A stretch of 64,000 nucleotides of DNA, taken from the NCBI RefSeq assembly GCF_041146795.1, contig NC_135184.1, positions 9,662,967 through 9,726,966 on the forward strand. Reading direction: 5' to 3'. Position numbers and translations under genes: made by a program. The stretch comes from Maylandia zebra. Taxonomy: Eukaryota; Chordata; Actinopteri; Cichliformes; Cichlidae. Positions within the stretch are counted from its first letter, which is position 1. Each line of letters opens with the position of its first letter. Shown piece after piece: positions 34,589-46,800 of the stretch. The notes below the pieces were generated by a model. That model saw only the letters and a list, made by a program, of their open reading frames with translations, did not search any database and was not told the origin of the DNA.

Positions 34589-35544
34589 ATCAGGCATAAC
34601 ATTATGACCACTGAGGGGTGAAGTGAATAACACTCATTATCTCTTCATCATTTTATCTTCAAAGTTTATGTTGGGAGCAGGAACTGGGGAAGGGTGATGA
34701 TTTGAGGAAATTTGATAAGGTTCCAGTTCTGATGGCTAGATGACTGGGTCAGAGCATCTCCAAAACATCAATGGCTAAGGCTCAGTGATGCATGTGGTGA
34801 GGAAAAGTTGTGTGGTCTGGTCTGACAGATGAGCTAATGTGGCTTTGCAGACCAGTCAGAGTGTGGATGCTGACCAATGTCCACTGCCGAAAGGACGAAT
34901 AATGGACATGTGAGCATGAAGCCCTGGAAGAAGTCGGTCTGGTCTGATGAATCATGTTTTATTTTACATCAGGGGTAGTGTCGAGTTCCCCAGGCAACTC
35001 CAGGCCTCGAGTGCCAGTGTCCTGCAGGTTTTAGATATCACCCTGGGTCAACACATCTGAATTAGATGATTAATTCATTAGCAGGAGAACTTCAGGACAT
35101 GTTGAGGAGGTCATTTAGCCATCAAATCAGCTGTGTTGGATCAAGGAAACATCTAAAACCTGCAGGACACCAGCACTCGAGGCCTGGACTTGCCTACCCT
35201 TGTTTTACATCATGTGGATGGTCGGATGCTTATGCGTACCTTACCTGGGGATGTCAGTGGTGGCAGTGTGATGCTTTGGGCAATTTTCTGCTTTGAAACT
35301 TTGGGTCCTGCCATCCATGTGAATGTTACTTTGTAGCACCTTCCTAAGCATTGTTACAGACCATGTACATGCTTACATTGAAATGATATTCCCTGATGGA
35401 TGTGGCTGAGGATCTGTTGCTAACATCTTGGTTGCACGTCCTCAGGGGTCCATGAAATCCATGCTTCGACAGGTCAGTGTTCTTTTTGCAGCAAAAGGGG
35501 GACAAATGCAATCTTAGGCAGGTGGTCATAGTGTTAAGCCTGAT
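34589..35544 (+). mobile_element. Tc1-like element, family T3, with nested MITE
   Basis: Left end ATCAGGCATAACATTATGAC and the reverse complement of the right end (ATCAGGCTTAACACTATGAC) form terminal inverted repeats. Inside, the + strand reads WKKSVWSDESCFILHHVDGR, a Tc1 transposase block with its first catalytic Asp, interrupted at FIL by the element at 34970-35202. It then continues GGSVMLWA. Further frameshifts make it inactive. Confidence 0.75.
34970..35202. mobile_element. hAT-type palindromic MITE, copy 1
   Basis: A 233-bp imperfect palindrome bounded by CAGGGGTAG and CTACCCTTG and flanked by the perfect 8-bp duplication TTTTACAT (34962-34969, 35203-35210). Arms carry CAGGCCTCGAG... 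and TCCTGCAGGTTTTAGAT with their reverse complements near the other end. It split an older Tc1 copy, which dates it as the younger insertion. Confidence 0.9.
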
Positions 35545-38500
35545 GAAATCAAGTAATAGCCAGAACAGAGCATTAAATATTTCTTATAAATTATAATCCA
35601 AATCTTCCCTATTTTTAATTTACAATAAATCTGGAATAAAAACCTAAATGAGTTATGCACTTTTTGACATCTGCTTTTATGATGCAGATCTTCACACCTC
35701 TCGTTCATCTTTCCCTGAACAGCTTCTTCCATAACTTTTGAAATGACAGGTTGCAGCTACATTTCCACAATAACAAGAAAAAATGAGATGATGAAAAGCT
35801 CCATAACAGCTGGTAAATGGACCACCGGGTGCTAGATTTGTCTTTGGTATGATGTGTGTGAAAAGCAGCAGATGTCATATTTATTGCCCTACAGTGATAA
35901 CTGGTAATCTGACAAATCTTTCTAACCCATTATCACCTACTGTTGTATTCACTAGGAGGCAGTAAAGCACAAATTTTGGACTGTGATGATGACATGGATC
36001 AGAGTTCAGAAAGAATAAAAATGTCCTTAAAGCTGCTGAAGGGAAAATGAAAATGGAAACTAAATTTTTACTTGGGCACGGACTCCTAGTCTGCAATTCA
36101 TTTATTAATACAAATGAACCTTGTGTTCTGAGATGAATCATTCATACATTAACAAAATGACACAGTGTCCAAAAGAACTTGTGGTAATTACATTTCAATT
36201 TATGCTTGAGAGAAATTTGTCATAGTGAGTCAAAATGATTCATTCTTGTGAGCTGTCTTGAAAGCGGAGGAACACAGGACAGCGGATTATCCGCTGTTTC
36301 TGTGGCTGCAGGCGATACGAAGTGTGAGTATAGCCTCTGAAACAGATGTGTGAAAATTGTGGTTTACACAGGTCTGTTCTGGAAAGCCACAACTACCAGA
36401 TCACTATGAAATATTAAAATGTTCATCATAAGACAACTGTGAAAATTAAGAGTTTTCTGAAGAAGGGTTTGTTGTTTGAGATCAATCCAGAGAAAATACT
36501 CTAAATAATCTTTGTGAAAATATGTTGAATTAAATGTTGAATTAAAGCTAAAATTTCCATTATATTTCACCAAAATTATAATTCAGCCCATTTTGAATTA
36601 TAAAAAGTTGTCAGTGTATTCAATAATAGAGAAAAAAAAACTAACAGAGATTTCTTGTGTGGTAATGTGTGACCAAATTTGTAATACAGCTGATTAGATT
36701 TAGATAAAAGGAGCTCAGAAAGCAGCCAAGAAAAAGATAAATATGAAGATTTCAAATGTGACGACCTGGAAAAGTCCACCTGCTGAAGCACAGTGAGATT
36801 CCACAGCAGCTGTTAAATTTTGCTGATAGTGTTATCATTTTGTCAGGATCTCCTAATCACCTTTACATTTTATGGTCCAACTGATTACAATCATTTTCAG
36901 GGTCCTTGTTTTTATTTGGTTCTGCTACAATGGCTTTGAATGATCCACTGTTTTAAAAAAACGTATTTATCTTACAGTAGGTCTTGATACTACTCTACCT
37001 TTAAGCCAGCTTTCTTCTGGTTGGATGCTGTTCATAAACAAAATGATTTGAAAAGCTGGCGAGTGGGATTTGTGTGCTCAAGGCAAGTGCAGTGAACAGA
37101 AGCTGAGGTCAATATTAGAAAAAGAAATAAGCCCATTTAAAAAAAATTCTGCACAATTTCTAATATGATAAATATAATTTGAGCAATGTAGTTTTATCTG
37201 TTTGATTTATTTTTATGTTTTGGATTATCAGGGCATACCAGTGAAATTGAAATTGCAGTTTCTTTCCCCATCAGGAAAGTCAGCCTTCCAGAAATAATGG
37301 TCCAAAGATGTGCTTCTATTTGATGCTCATGTTATATTACATCTGTTACCACCGACCAATTTGTTTTAATCATTTTATGATCCATTACTCTCTCCCAGTT
37401 CATCTCTGTGCATAGCATATCTTAAATTATTTTAACAACACTTGCTTCACTATCCTGAACATTGTTGGCTCATTAAGGTCACACCACTCCAAAGTAAAAT
37501 CCCAGTCATGGCTTAATGAGACTGTACTGTACTGTACTGTTCCTGTACTCAGATCAACCATACGTCATATCTTTTTTAAAACTATTTGATTCTTTATGGT
37601 GTTCGATCAGTTTGAGCCAACCTCACATCCACACTTAACTAATATTGTTAATTTGAAACCCACTGAACACCGATGCCATTTTTCCCATACTCCTCAAAGA
37701 GACTTTCAGCATAAATGGGTTTTAGAAAGCATGACACACACAGTGGTTATAATATTTGTGACTTTTATTTACAGAGCTGTTTCCAAGCTGCAGCAGCCGC
37801 TGTCCCTTTCTCTCTTGTTTGCCCAGTTTCCTCGCACTGCTGCTCCAACTCAGCTCTCTTCCTCTTCCAGGTCCCAATGTGCTACTGAAATAGAGGAGGC
37901 ATGATTAGACGATCGTTACCAGCCAAGTTGGCCAACCCTTCCCCTGCAGCTGAGCTACAGAACTCACCACACTCTTATAAGAAGCCCAGACTTAAGACAA
38001 AGTAATGGCCAGAACAGAGCCACAGTAGGTAGCTTTTCTGGAGAAATCCATTTCCCAACGCTAGCTATTCAATATTTCATGATCAGTGAATCATTTTTAA
38101 CAATATATCTGTGTCCACTGTATTAAACTAATTCATCTGTCTAACAGGTTGTTTTCAATTAGTATTGCAAGGCTGTTTTGACTTGTGGTGTACTCTCAGA
38201 TCTCTGGCTTCATGCTATAAACCTTACATAAAGAACCCTGGTGTAAGTTTATTATTTTCCACTCTGAAATTAGATTTGTAGGTTGCATTCACTGGGAGAC
38301 AGAAAAACAGCTTCATCACAGACAGAATTTGCTAAGACTTTTCACCAAAAGCCTTGTTAAAAAAATCTGTTGTCTACAAGTAGTGTCTCAAGTGATGTCT
38401 TAAAAAACATCCGTGTTGGGCTAAGACATGCCAGCATTTCATGGAGAAAGAGGGAAAAACTCCTGTTTACTGCTGAATCCAAGACAAAGGTGAATGGCAA

Positions 38501-38689
38501 TAGGGTGAACCCATAGTGAAGTCTGAAGTCACTGCTCTGAGCTTTGAATCCACTCCTCCTAGACCAAGAAAGAGTAGCAGTCTACTCTTCAGAGGCATCT
38601 TCGACTCTCTGGTTTGCATCTTTGTGAAGAATGATTCATACTGCAGCAGAAAAGTGAGTTCAAACACAGCTTTGAAGGCTATATGGACT
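35545..38689. other. intergenic, no gene seen
   Basis: Long AT-rich stretch without a recognised exon, RNA or clear repeat. A short (TACTG)n run lies at 37523-37541. Confidence 0.5.
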
Positions 38690-38985
38690 ATAAAACATGG
38701 ATGTAGTCACTGTGACACATCCCACTGGTGGATAAACCAAGGACATTGGTTGCTTACATGATAGCCACTTACCAGAGCTAATGTCATATGAAAAAAGATT
38801 GTAAAAAGGAGATTGAAATCATACTCTTTTTGCAAAAATGTCTCCTGAGGTGTTGAAACAAGTGAGAAGTGGAGTCATTTTGTTACAGACTTCTATGCAG
38901 CCGGACTTCTTTTTGCAACCACGGGACATTCCCCCCCCCCCCCCCTTCCCCCGCTGGCCATTAAAAAGAATGCAAGGTTGAGGTT
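38690..38985 (+). repeat. dispersed fish repeat, family Y, copy 1
   Basis: Contains CATGGATGTAGTCACTGTGA, ACTTCTATGCAGCCGGACTTC and, after a 15-base C-run (38931-38945), CGCTGGCCATTA with AATGCAAGGTT. The last blocks recur in reverse orientation at 44995-45105. I recognise the pattern as a common teleost interspersed repeat but cannot name it. Confidence 0.55.
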
Positions 38986-40317
38986 TCTCTATATGTTAAT
39001 TTCTTATATACTTATTTTAAGCCTTTAAGACCAAAGATTTTCCTGTAACTGACCACAAACCTGTTGAAAAATTTTGGAGCCATGGGAAGACTGTGAAAGA
39101 GAAATTACGTCTCTGGGGTTTTTTCAGAACATTTCAAGATCCTGCTGGGATAAAATGGATTTTCAGGTTTGAACAAATGTGGAGAACATGCAGCTTGACT
39201 ATGTGTATGTATGTAATATAAAACAGAGGAATTCCTCCTTATTAGAAATTGAATCCCCCACTGTACATGCTGAGGTATGCTTTGACATCACTTATATCTG
39301 CAATTATTATTGCTACAATAGTACTTACAGGCTTGTCTCCATCAGCTGAGAGCCTCTATCAGAGTCTTTGTGTCTGTGTCTGTCAGCACAGGAGGAGGGT
39401 TTCAGGGGGCAGAGAGGGCATCATCACTCAGGCATCTTCTTACTGGGTTCACTGCACTGAACTGAAGCCTGGGAATCAGACCAACGCCAACTGTTCCCAT
39501 CAAGCAAATGGATGCAGGTTCTGTGAAACTGAAATCAGAGCCATACTTCGCAGCATGGTGTCCAGTATTTTTAGACAATAGCTCTGGGAGAAAAAACTGC
39601 ACTGGCTTCTCTTTTCTTTTCACAGTTTTAGATCTTTTCCTCGCTGATGAGAGAAAAGTACTTAAATGAACCTCAGGGCAATGCTTCCTTCAAGCAGTCT
39701 AAATCTGTTATGACTATTAGGCTGTCCGCCTTTCTCTGTGTTACCCTCTATTTTTACACATTTATACGATTTTAACTTTTTGTCCTCGGGTACTTTTTTC
39801 CCCACACCTTTTCATCACAAGCTTCTGTGGGAGCACTTCAGACACAATGTCTTTTCTCTCTCTCTGCAGGCAGTTTTTGTTATCAGACGCAAGAGAAGCT
39901 CGTCTAAAATGGCAAGTCTCAACTCATTCTATTGAAATGTGAGCAAACATTAATCTGAAGCATTAAAAAAATTCAAAATATTTTTTCTCACATTCTCACT
40001 TTTAAAAAAGGTGGTTGTTTTCACTGTGTGCTGAAGGCACACAATTTCTCATTGGTGAAAAGCTTTTAGATGAATTGTCATGACATATCGAGGATGAATA
40101 CTACAGACTTTACTTACGGGGATCACTTTTTGTTTTTTGTTTTTTAATTGATTGAGTGAAATACTGAATAGATTACTGAATAGATTAGTGATGAATAGTG
40201 GATATAGTCCAAGTTCTTATAGCATTTTATTGGGAATTAGGGTTTCTCTCCCACGGTCCAAAGATATTGTTTAGGTTAGGGTTAACTAACTGGTCATTAA
40301 CTGTTGATTCCAAATAG
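38986..40317. other. intergenic, no gene seen
   Basis: No supported exon. Frames up to about 110 codons (39249-39581) have no recognisable domain. Confidence 0.5.
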
Positions 40318-40415
40318 CCCACAGGTTTGAACGCTTGGTGACTTGTCCAGGGTGCACCCTGTCACTTAGCCTACGGCAGCAGGAATAGGCCCAAGTGGAA
40401 CAAGCGGAAAAAAAT
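40318..40415 (+). repeat. SINE family B 3' fragment
   Basis: GGTGACTTGTCCAGGGTGCA, CCCTGTCAC, CAGCAGGAATAGGC and AACAAGCGGAAAAAA match the tail region of SINE family B. Confidence 0.7.
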
Positions 40416-40424
40416 TAGTTAAAA

Positions 40425-40780
40425 TTCGAATTTTATTTGTCACACACACACACAACCATACACAGAACGACATGTGGTGAAATGCTTATTGCTGTGCAAT
40501 GCCCGCCCATTAAATGACAGTAAGAATGACAGCAAGATTCACAGATTACTACAAAATTTACAGATTTTAATTCAGAAATTTACAGTAGTAAGAATGTGCA
40601 AATAACGATTTATGAAAGAAATTTTGAAAGAAAAAAAGAGATAATAAATTATAATTAGTGTGCAAATAAACAGAGTGCGTGCGGTGATGTGATGTGTGTG
40701 AGAGTCCAGTCCTACACCTGATTCAGGGCCCGAATAGCCTGGGGGGAAGAAGCTTCTCCTCATTATGTTTCTAACAGTAA
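40425..40780. repeat. LINE-like 3' region, unassigned
   Basis: TTTATTTGTCACACACACAC with CATGTGGTGAAATGCTTATT, then GCCTGGGGGGAAGAAGCTTCTC, are phrases common in teleost LINE 3' regions. The family is not determined. A CA run lies at 40441-40453. Confidence 0.5.
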
Positions 40781-40798
40781 TGTTTAAAACTGTCAGAG

Positions 40799-41024
40799 CA
40801 GGGGTCTCGAACTCCAGGCCTCGAGGGCCGGTGTCCTGCAGGTTTTAGATCTCACCCTGGGTCAACACACCTGAATCAAATGATTAGTTCATTACCAGGC
40901 CTCTGGAGAACTTCAAGACATGTTGAGGAGGTAACTTAGCCATTTAAATCTGCTGTGTTGGATCAAGGACACATCTAAAACTTGCAGGACAGTGGCCCTC
41001 GAGGCCTGGAGTTCGAGACCCCTG
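40799..41024. mobile_element. hAT-type palindromic MITE, copy 2
   Basis: Same family as 34970-35202. Ends CAGGGGTCTCGAACTCCAGG and, inverted, CTGGAGTTCGAGACCCCTG, with arms sharing CCTCGAGG and TGCAGG...TTTTAGAT. The flanks TGTCAGAG and GCATAGAG agree at only four of eight positions, so the duplication is not convincing. Arms are more alike than in copy 1. Confidence 0.85.
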
Positions 41025-44000
41025 GCATAGAGGACACAGGAAAAATGTCTTCAAAATGGCCTTTTTTAATTTTAACCAACCCCAAAAAGTTCAAACAGAC
41101 AAAATTCAAAATATAATTGGCAGGCCCATGAAAGAGGTCAACTAAATATAACTCTACTCAAACTGTAACTTCCAGAAAATTAACCAAACAACGTGGACAC
41201 AACTTAACTCACAAACTGACCTGAACACAAAGACACAAGAGGGTAACCTTTACAGTGGTTTGGCCAAACCATTTACACACGATAGGGGAAACAAAAACAA
41301 ACGCCAATACTAACTAAGCACGAAACTACATAAGTAAACCTAAAACATCCCCGTTTCTGAGAAGCACTTGGTTGGTCCTGCCAAGCACGACCATCCAACT
41401 CCTCAGCTCTTGGCCACGCCTTTTGCCCAGACAGGAAACAGCCACCTTCCCAAATCAGGTAACTCAAAGAAAGAGAAACATAATTAGTAACAGAAAACTT
41501 TTCTTTTGGTAAAACCACTAAATGCTATTATAGCTGCACTTCAAAATATCACTGTTAGGTTTAAGCAAAGACATTAATTGATTATATTGCTTGACTTAAC
41601 TGCGAAACAAACTGAGGTGAATGTATGGACTGATTTTACCGATGCATGGCTAATGCCATCACACTGTTGTTACCTGTTGCTTCAGTTGCTTAGTAATCAT
41701 TTGGGTTAAAGTGGGATTCATCCATCAACTGGTACATCTTGTTTTGAGCTCACACATAACTGATAGAAGCATAACAAACTCTATGACATTTCTAATAGTT
41801 GGGTGAAACCAGTGGGAAGTAATTCTCAGTCTTTGCTATGGTATGATTCCCATTCATTTGTGTTTTTCTATTTTCTATGAAAAATCTGCAATTTTCCACT
41901 TTAGCGGTGGCATAGGGAGCAAAAGACAGTGAAGTGTTAATCTGCAGAAGACCCGTGATTAAATTCTTTTGAGTGGCTGTTTTTTTTCCACAGCCACTCA
42001 ATAAAAGTTTCTCAGTGTTGACTTTCAAAAACTGGAACAAATCAAAATGTAGGACATTGTTTCAATATTTGGGGCAGGAGGACAAGGGATAAATGTGCTG
42101 TGCAGTCCCACCTGGTCCCCCTAGTTAGGAAAGGAGAGTGTTTACTGTCAGCTTGTTAAAGGTTGACTTAACCCCATTTCTGAGCCCAAGAGTCTGCTGC
42201 ACTAGATGAGGTTCGTTCCCTTTTTGTTGTACATGTACAATGAAAATAAAGGGCTATTCTATTTTATTCCAGTGCTGTGTTCCTTATTTTTTTGAATATT
42301 CATATTCAGGTGTATTATGGTGTTTAGGACGAAAAATATTATAACACTTCAGACTCTGATTTATTCCAGTGTGAACTGAAACCTGGGATCACAACTTTTT
42401 CAACATATCAGTCACTGACAGCGTGTTGGCTGGTCTTCTTCCTACCATATGGTTGTATTTGTCTCTGCTAATCAGGCAGTCTCAACATGCACTTTTATTT
42501 AGAACAATTTAACCTTTAACCTTCATCTTCCATGTGCTTGTGCATTTGCTCTGTCTTCAGAGAAAACATGGTATGTAGTGGCATTTATTTAGCTAACTTA
42601 ATATTAATAATCTAACAACATTAAGCTCCTAAATTCACTTATATTTTATTAGAGTTGTAAAAAATTTGAACCATTTTTAACACCATGCCTCGGTGGCTGT
42701 TTGCTTTTGGAAACTGAAAGAGCATTTGGACGCAGTGATAACTAATGTCAGACAAGCGGCTTGTGCTGCATGGTTTCTTCTTTGAACAGCACTCTGTGAG
42801 CGTTTGGGAGCTGATATCTATTGATGCAGTTTGGCTGTTCCCCCCTATATTCTTGCTTGAGATAGGATTTCAGTTGATCTCCTTTGTCATATTATTTGTT
42901 TCACAGTGGTTCAAACATTTTTAATAGGGTGGCCCTTATCTGCAGGGAGGCCAACTTCTGGACTTTTATCACAATGCCATGCTGTTGAAACAAAAGTAAT
43001 GTTTAGTGTTTTCTTGTTGTAATGCCTTCAGTGAAAAAATACAATCTGGATGGTTGAATTTTCTTGAGTTTTAGAAATATAAATAACAGATTTACTGGAA
43101 CAAACCTTTGTACTGATATGCATGGTCCTCAGAGGAAGAATCCTCCTGATTTTTGTTTCCCAAAACATTCAGAGTGGAAAATCTCTACAGCTGTTTGATA
43201 GTTTAACTTGCACATATTCCTGTTTAGAGCAATAACTCTGTCATCACAAAGCTTTCTTCTACATCAGGCAAAAATGCAATGGAGCAGTTCACATCTGTAA
43301 CCAAGTACCTGTAAAGCAAAAATCTTTGAACAGCAAATGTTGACATGCAGGCATGCTAAGGAGATGAATATTTTGGTTTTACTAACTTGTTAGTGTTAAT
43401 GTCAGCATCATGTTATAGCTTTCTAGAGCTGCTAGCAAGGGGGAAGACTTTAAGCTGTGTCCTAAATCCATACCACAGTTTAAATCCATGTAGGATTTTA
43501 ACATGTTGTGTGCCCACGCTGGAACACTACCAACATAACACACCGTCCCATCAGTACACAAGCGAGAAACCCTAGAGTTTTATTGCTGCTGTGGGTGGAT
43601 ATTTAAATATGATTGATGAGGATGAGGATTTTCTTTTGGCCATGGCACAGTATACTAAGTAAATATGTACATGCATGCATTTGGTTTGTACACATCAGGC
43701 CTGTGGAAGTGGGACAAAACACTTTGTTTCTATATTGGAAAGTCAACTGGAAGTTCACTTGCTGCTAGTTGAAGGTGAAGCTGTCGGTCATTTGATCCAC
43801 TGTACAAAGCAGAGACACCCATCTGAGACAGTTTCTAACTTGAAGGTGTAGCGCTACCTTCCTCTGCTTCCTTGAGACTGATAGGTGCTTATCACATCAT
43901 GAAGGTGACAGAGTATGATCCGTAGTCCGTTAATCATCCAGAGGTAATTTCAGATGCAGATGACCTTGACTTTCTCTTTCAGTGGCACGCACACGCTACT

Positions 44001-44994
44001 CTGAGAATTTTAATCCGTGATGTTGCACTTCCAGCGTTTGAGGGTTACTTTTTTCATGCTCTGTTTGAAAAGCTTTAAAAGAGAAGATATGGAGACGGCG
44101 AGAAAGAAGGAGATTTGGTGATATCCCCGATAGAGCTATTGATTTGTTGAGAGGACCTGCTTCACACCTGCCGAAAATAACTGAGAAGTTTAATCAATGC
44201 TGTAGAACCTAATCAAAAGAAGTGAGGTGTACCAGCAGGCTGTGGTTACCCACTCAGAGCGTTTTATAGGTGTGGGTATGTGCTTCTTTTCCAGCAGCAA
44301 GTGTCTGTACCTCGTGAATCCATGCTTGTTTGTGCTTCAGTAATTGCAGCTGGTGTATATCAAATATTTTTTGTTAAAAAAAAAGAGAACCTGAGATTGG
44401 TTTCTTTCATTTGCAAACAAGACTGACATCTTGGAAAATTTCTGTTTACTCAAGGTGTCATGTCATCTGGCAGGGAGGCAGGCTGCAGCTGAACTCAATT
44501 ACAGCCTTCCATACAGGCAGGAGGAACACAAAGGCAGCATCAGAATAGCGTGATGGGAAAGACAGACAGGATGTTTGCCAAGTTTCTATCACTTTCTCTG
44601 ATATTTCCAAGAGTTTCTGTGAAAGAACATAAAATCAATGTCTCAAACCAAATCAGCTCTCCAAATATGTGCTGTCAAAGAAGGTTAAATTGAAATTTGA
44701 TGGTTGTGTGGCCACAACTTGTGTTTGTGTGTCCTTGGCTTTTTAAAATGAGATTTCTACAATATATTTAATCCTTCTCTCATAAAGGAATGTGACACCT
44801 TGGCAAGACAGGATTTCATTCAAGTAACAGTTTGAGATCGCCTTTAAGCAAACTCTTTGAAAGGAGACAACTTTATTTACATCGGTATTTTCTGAAGGTA
44901 GTTAACAATGTCTTTGAATGGTGTTAAAATGCATCAAAGAAGATCTTTTTGAGTTGTCTGTATATAAAAAGATTAACATAGCTCCAGATTCTGA
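41025..44994. other. intergenic, no gene seen
   Basis: About 4 kb of AT-rich sequence with no supported exon or repeat apart from a 12-bp perfect hairpin at 41969-42001. Confidence 0.5.
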
Positions 44995-45105
44995 AAGAAG
45001 CCAGTGCAGAATTGCCTTAAACCTGTATTGCCCCCAAAGGCCAGCAGGGGGCGACTTCTTTGGCTGCAAAAATCTGATGATTAGAAGTCTGTGGGAAAAT
45101 CATGG
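44995..45105 (-). repeat. dispersed fish repeat, family Y, copy 2
   Basis: The reverse strand shows GACTTCTAATC, TTTTTGCAGCC, GTCGCCCCCTGCTGGCC and CAGGTTTAAGGCAATTCTG, matching the core of copy 1 without its long C-run. Confidence 0.55.
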
Positions 45106-45839
45106 TAGAGGATAAACGGACTGATTCTTAAATAATTACATTTTCTACTCTACTTGAGCACTTTATACAGCATTCCTCACCCATCAATGATCACATTCAC
45201 ACAAACATTTTTTGTACAAGTGATTTTATCTATCATTCACACACACTCACAGACTAATCTTAACCTTTAACACCTACCATCTGCTTGCACAACAGGACTT
45301 CACTAACCAGTGTGTGATGTCACAATGTCCATCTTTAATATACAGTTTATGGATGTCAGCAATGCTTAGCTTTCATAGACTTAAGTAGGTTTAAGTTCAG
45401 GTGACTAGAGAAAAAATCCACAAATGTTTGCTCTATATAGCTTTTTTTTTTTTTTTTAGCATTTAAATTTTTTTTATTTATTTATCATATTGCAGTCTTA
45501 AAGAGAAAGGTCAGATTCTCCATACTTTATTTTGCTGACAGCTGCCATCGATTGGTCCGCTGTTAGAGGGTTTGGCTGCAGCTATTTCTGTTTAGTGACT
45601 TTCTTCCCTGTAGCAAAGCATTTCAAATACCTAAACTCTTCAGCCACGTCCATCTCTGTGATTTTGTATGAATCAAATGCAAAAAAGAAGCAACCTTATT
45701 CCAAAAATATTCCTTATTCACCGATCTCTTGGCAATGTGTAATAATGAAAGAAAATGTAAAAATGGCAAGCTCTTCATCCATTGATGTTCATGAATACCA
45801 CTATTTTGGAGTTACATGATAAATTTATGAGGTGCCATC
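45106..45839. other. intergenic, no gene seen
   Basis: T-run at 45441-45458. The 95-codon frame at 45532-45819 has no recognisable domain. Confidence 0.5.
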
Positions 45840-46180
45840 AAAAATTTCCACCACTGCACCTATAAAGAGCAAAAACCTCATTTAAATTCAGCCTTTTTCT
45901 TTGAAGTCCTCCCTTTCAGCAGCCATACACTGCTCTCGCCACATTTGCACGACTCCCTGGAAGTGCCATTCTGATCACTTGCTGGTGCACGTTAGCAATA
46001 TCACTGTCAAAGGAGCCACCCTTTAACTTGCATTTCAAATTGGATAAGCACACAAAGTTGCATTCATCCAAAAGTGGTGAGTAGCACACTGGTGCTCCAC
46101 AATCACTTTTATTAAATTCCCTGTGTTGGAGCAAAAACTGTTCCATAAGAAGCACAAACTGTAATGGGATCAACAGTACA
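45840..46180 (-). mobile_element. mariner-type transposase C-terminal remnant
   Basis: The reverse strand reads APVCYSPLLDECNFVCLSN, then LKCKLKGGSFDSD. This aligns with the mariner motif YSPDLAPCDFFLFPKLK followed by LKG-x-x-F. Residues at the motif are changed and only about 85 codons remain open. This is a dead fragment. Confidence 0.5.
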
Positions 46181-46249
46181 TACAGCTGTTGACTCTAAAT
46201 GAGAAAAGTTTTGGTAACTGATGGTTAGCTTGAAAACCTTTTATTTTTT

Positions 46250-46545
46250 TATTTTCTGATTCCATCCGTCCATCCTCTTTCACAATCCTGTACAGGGTCA
46301 CAGTTAGGCTGCACCCTATCCCAGCTGTCATTGGGTGAGAGGTGGGTTACGCCCTGGACAGGCTGCCAATATATTACTGGGCTAATACAGAGAGACAGAT
46401 GGCCGCACTCACACCTATACGGCCAATTTAAAATCACCAGTTAACCTGAAGCGCATGCCTCTGGGCTGTCGGGGGAAGCCAGGGTATCCATAACAAACAC
46501 ACGGACGAGCTAGAACATGGAAACTCTGCCTAGAAAAGCCACAGG
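46250..46545 (-). repeat. SINE family B, reverse copy
   Basis: Reverse complement of the family B body: CCATCCGTCCATCC tail, TATCCCAGCTGTCATTGGG, GCCCTGGACAGG, CAATTTAAAATCACCAGTTA and ACACACGGACG near the head. Diverged from the copy at 31615. Confidence 0.75.
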
Positions 46546-46702
46546 TTGTTTTTGATTGTGTTTTCTGTTTTGGCTATCTGTTTTACTGGTAATAATATGA
46601 TTCTGTTGTTTCTTTCTCTAGACTGTTTAAATAAAGAGTAACTTGTGCAGCCCTGTAATAAATTCTAATAACACAGAACTACAGTAAAAAGGCTAATAGA
46701 GA

Positions 46703-46800
46703 ATGGTAAATGGTAAATGGCCTGTATTTATATAGCGCTTTACTAGTCCCTAAGGACCCCAAAGCGCTTTACATATCCAGTCATCCACCCATTCACACAC
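46703..46800 (-). repeat. SINE family A, 3' fragment
   Basis: TGGTAAATGG, TTTATATAGCGCTTTAC, GACCCCAAAGCGCTTTACA and ATCCACCCATTCACACAC are the reverse complement of the SINE A tail. Confidence 0.85.

Noticed and set aside
39249..39581. 110-codon frame in the gene-poor region
   Set aside because: No recognisable domain, no conserved-looking splice sites, composition like the surroundings.
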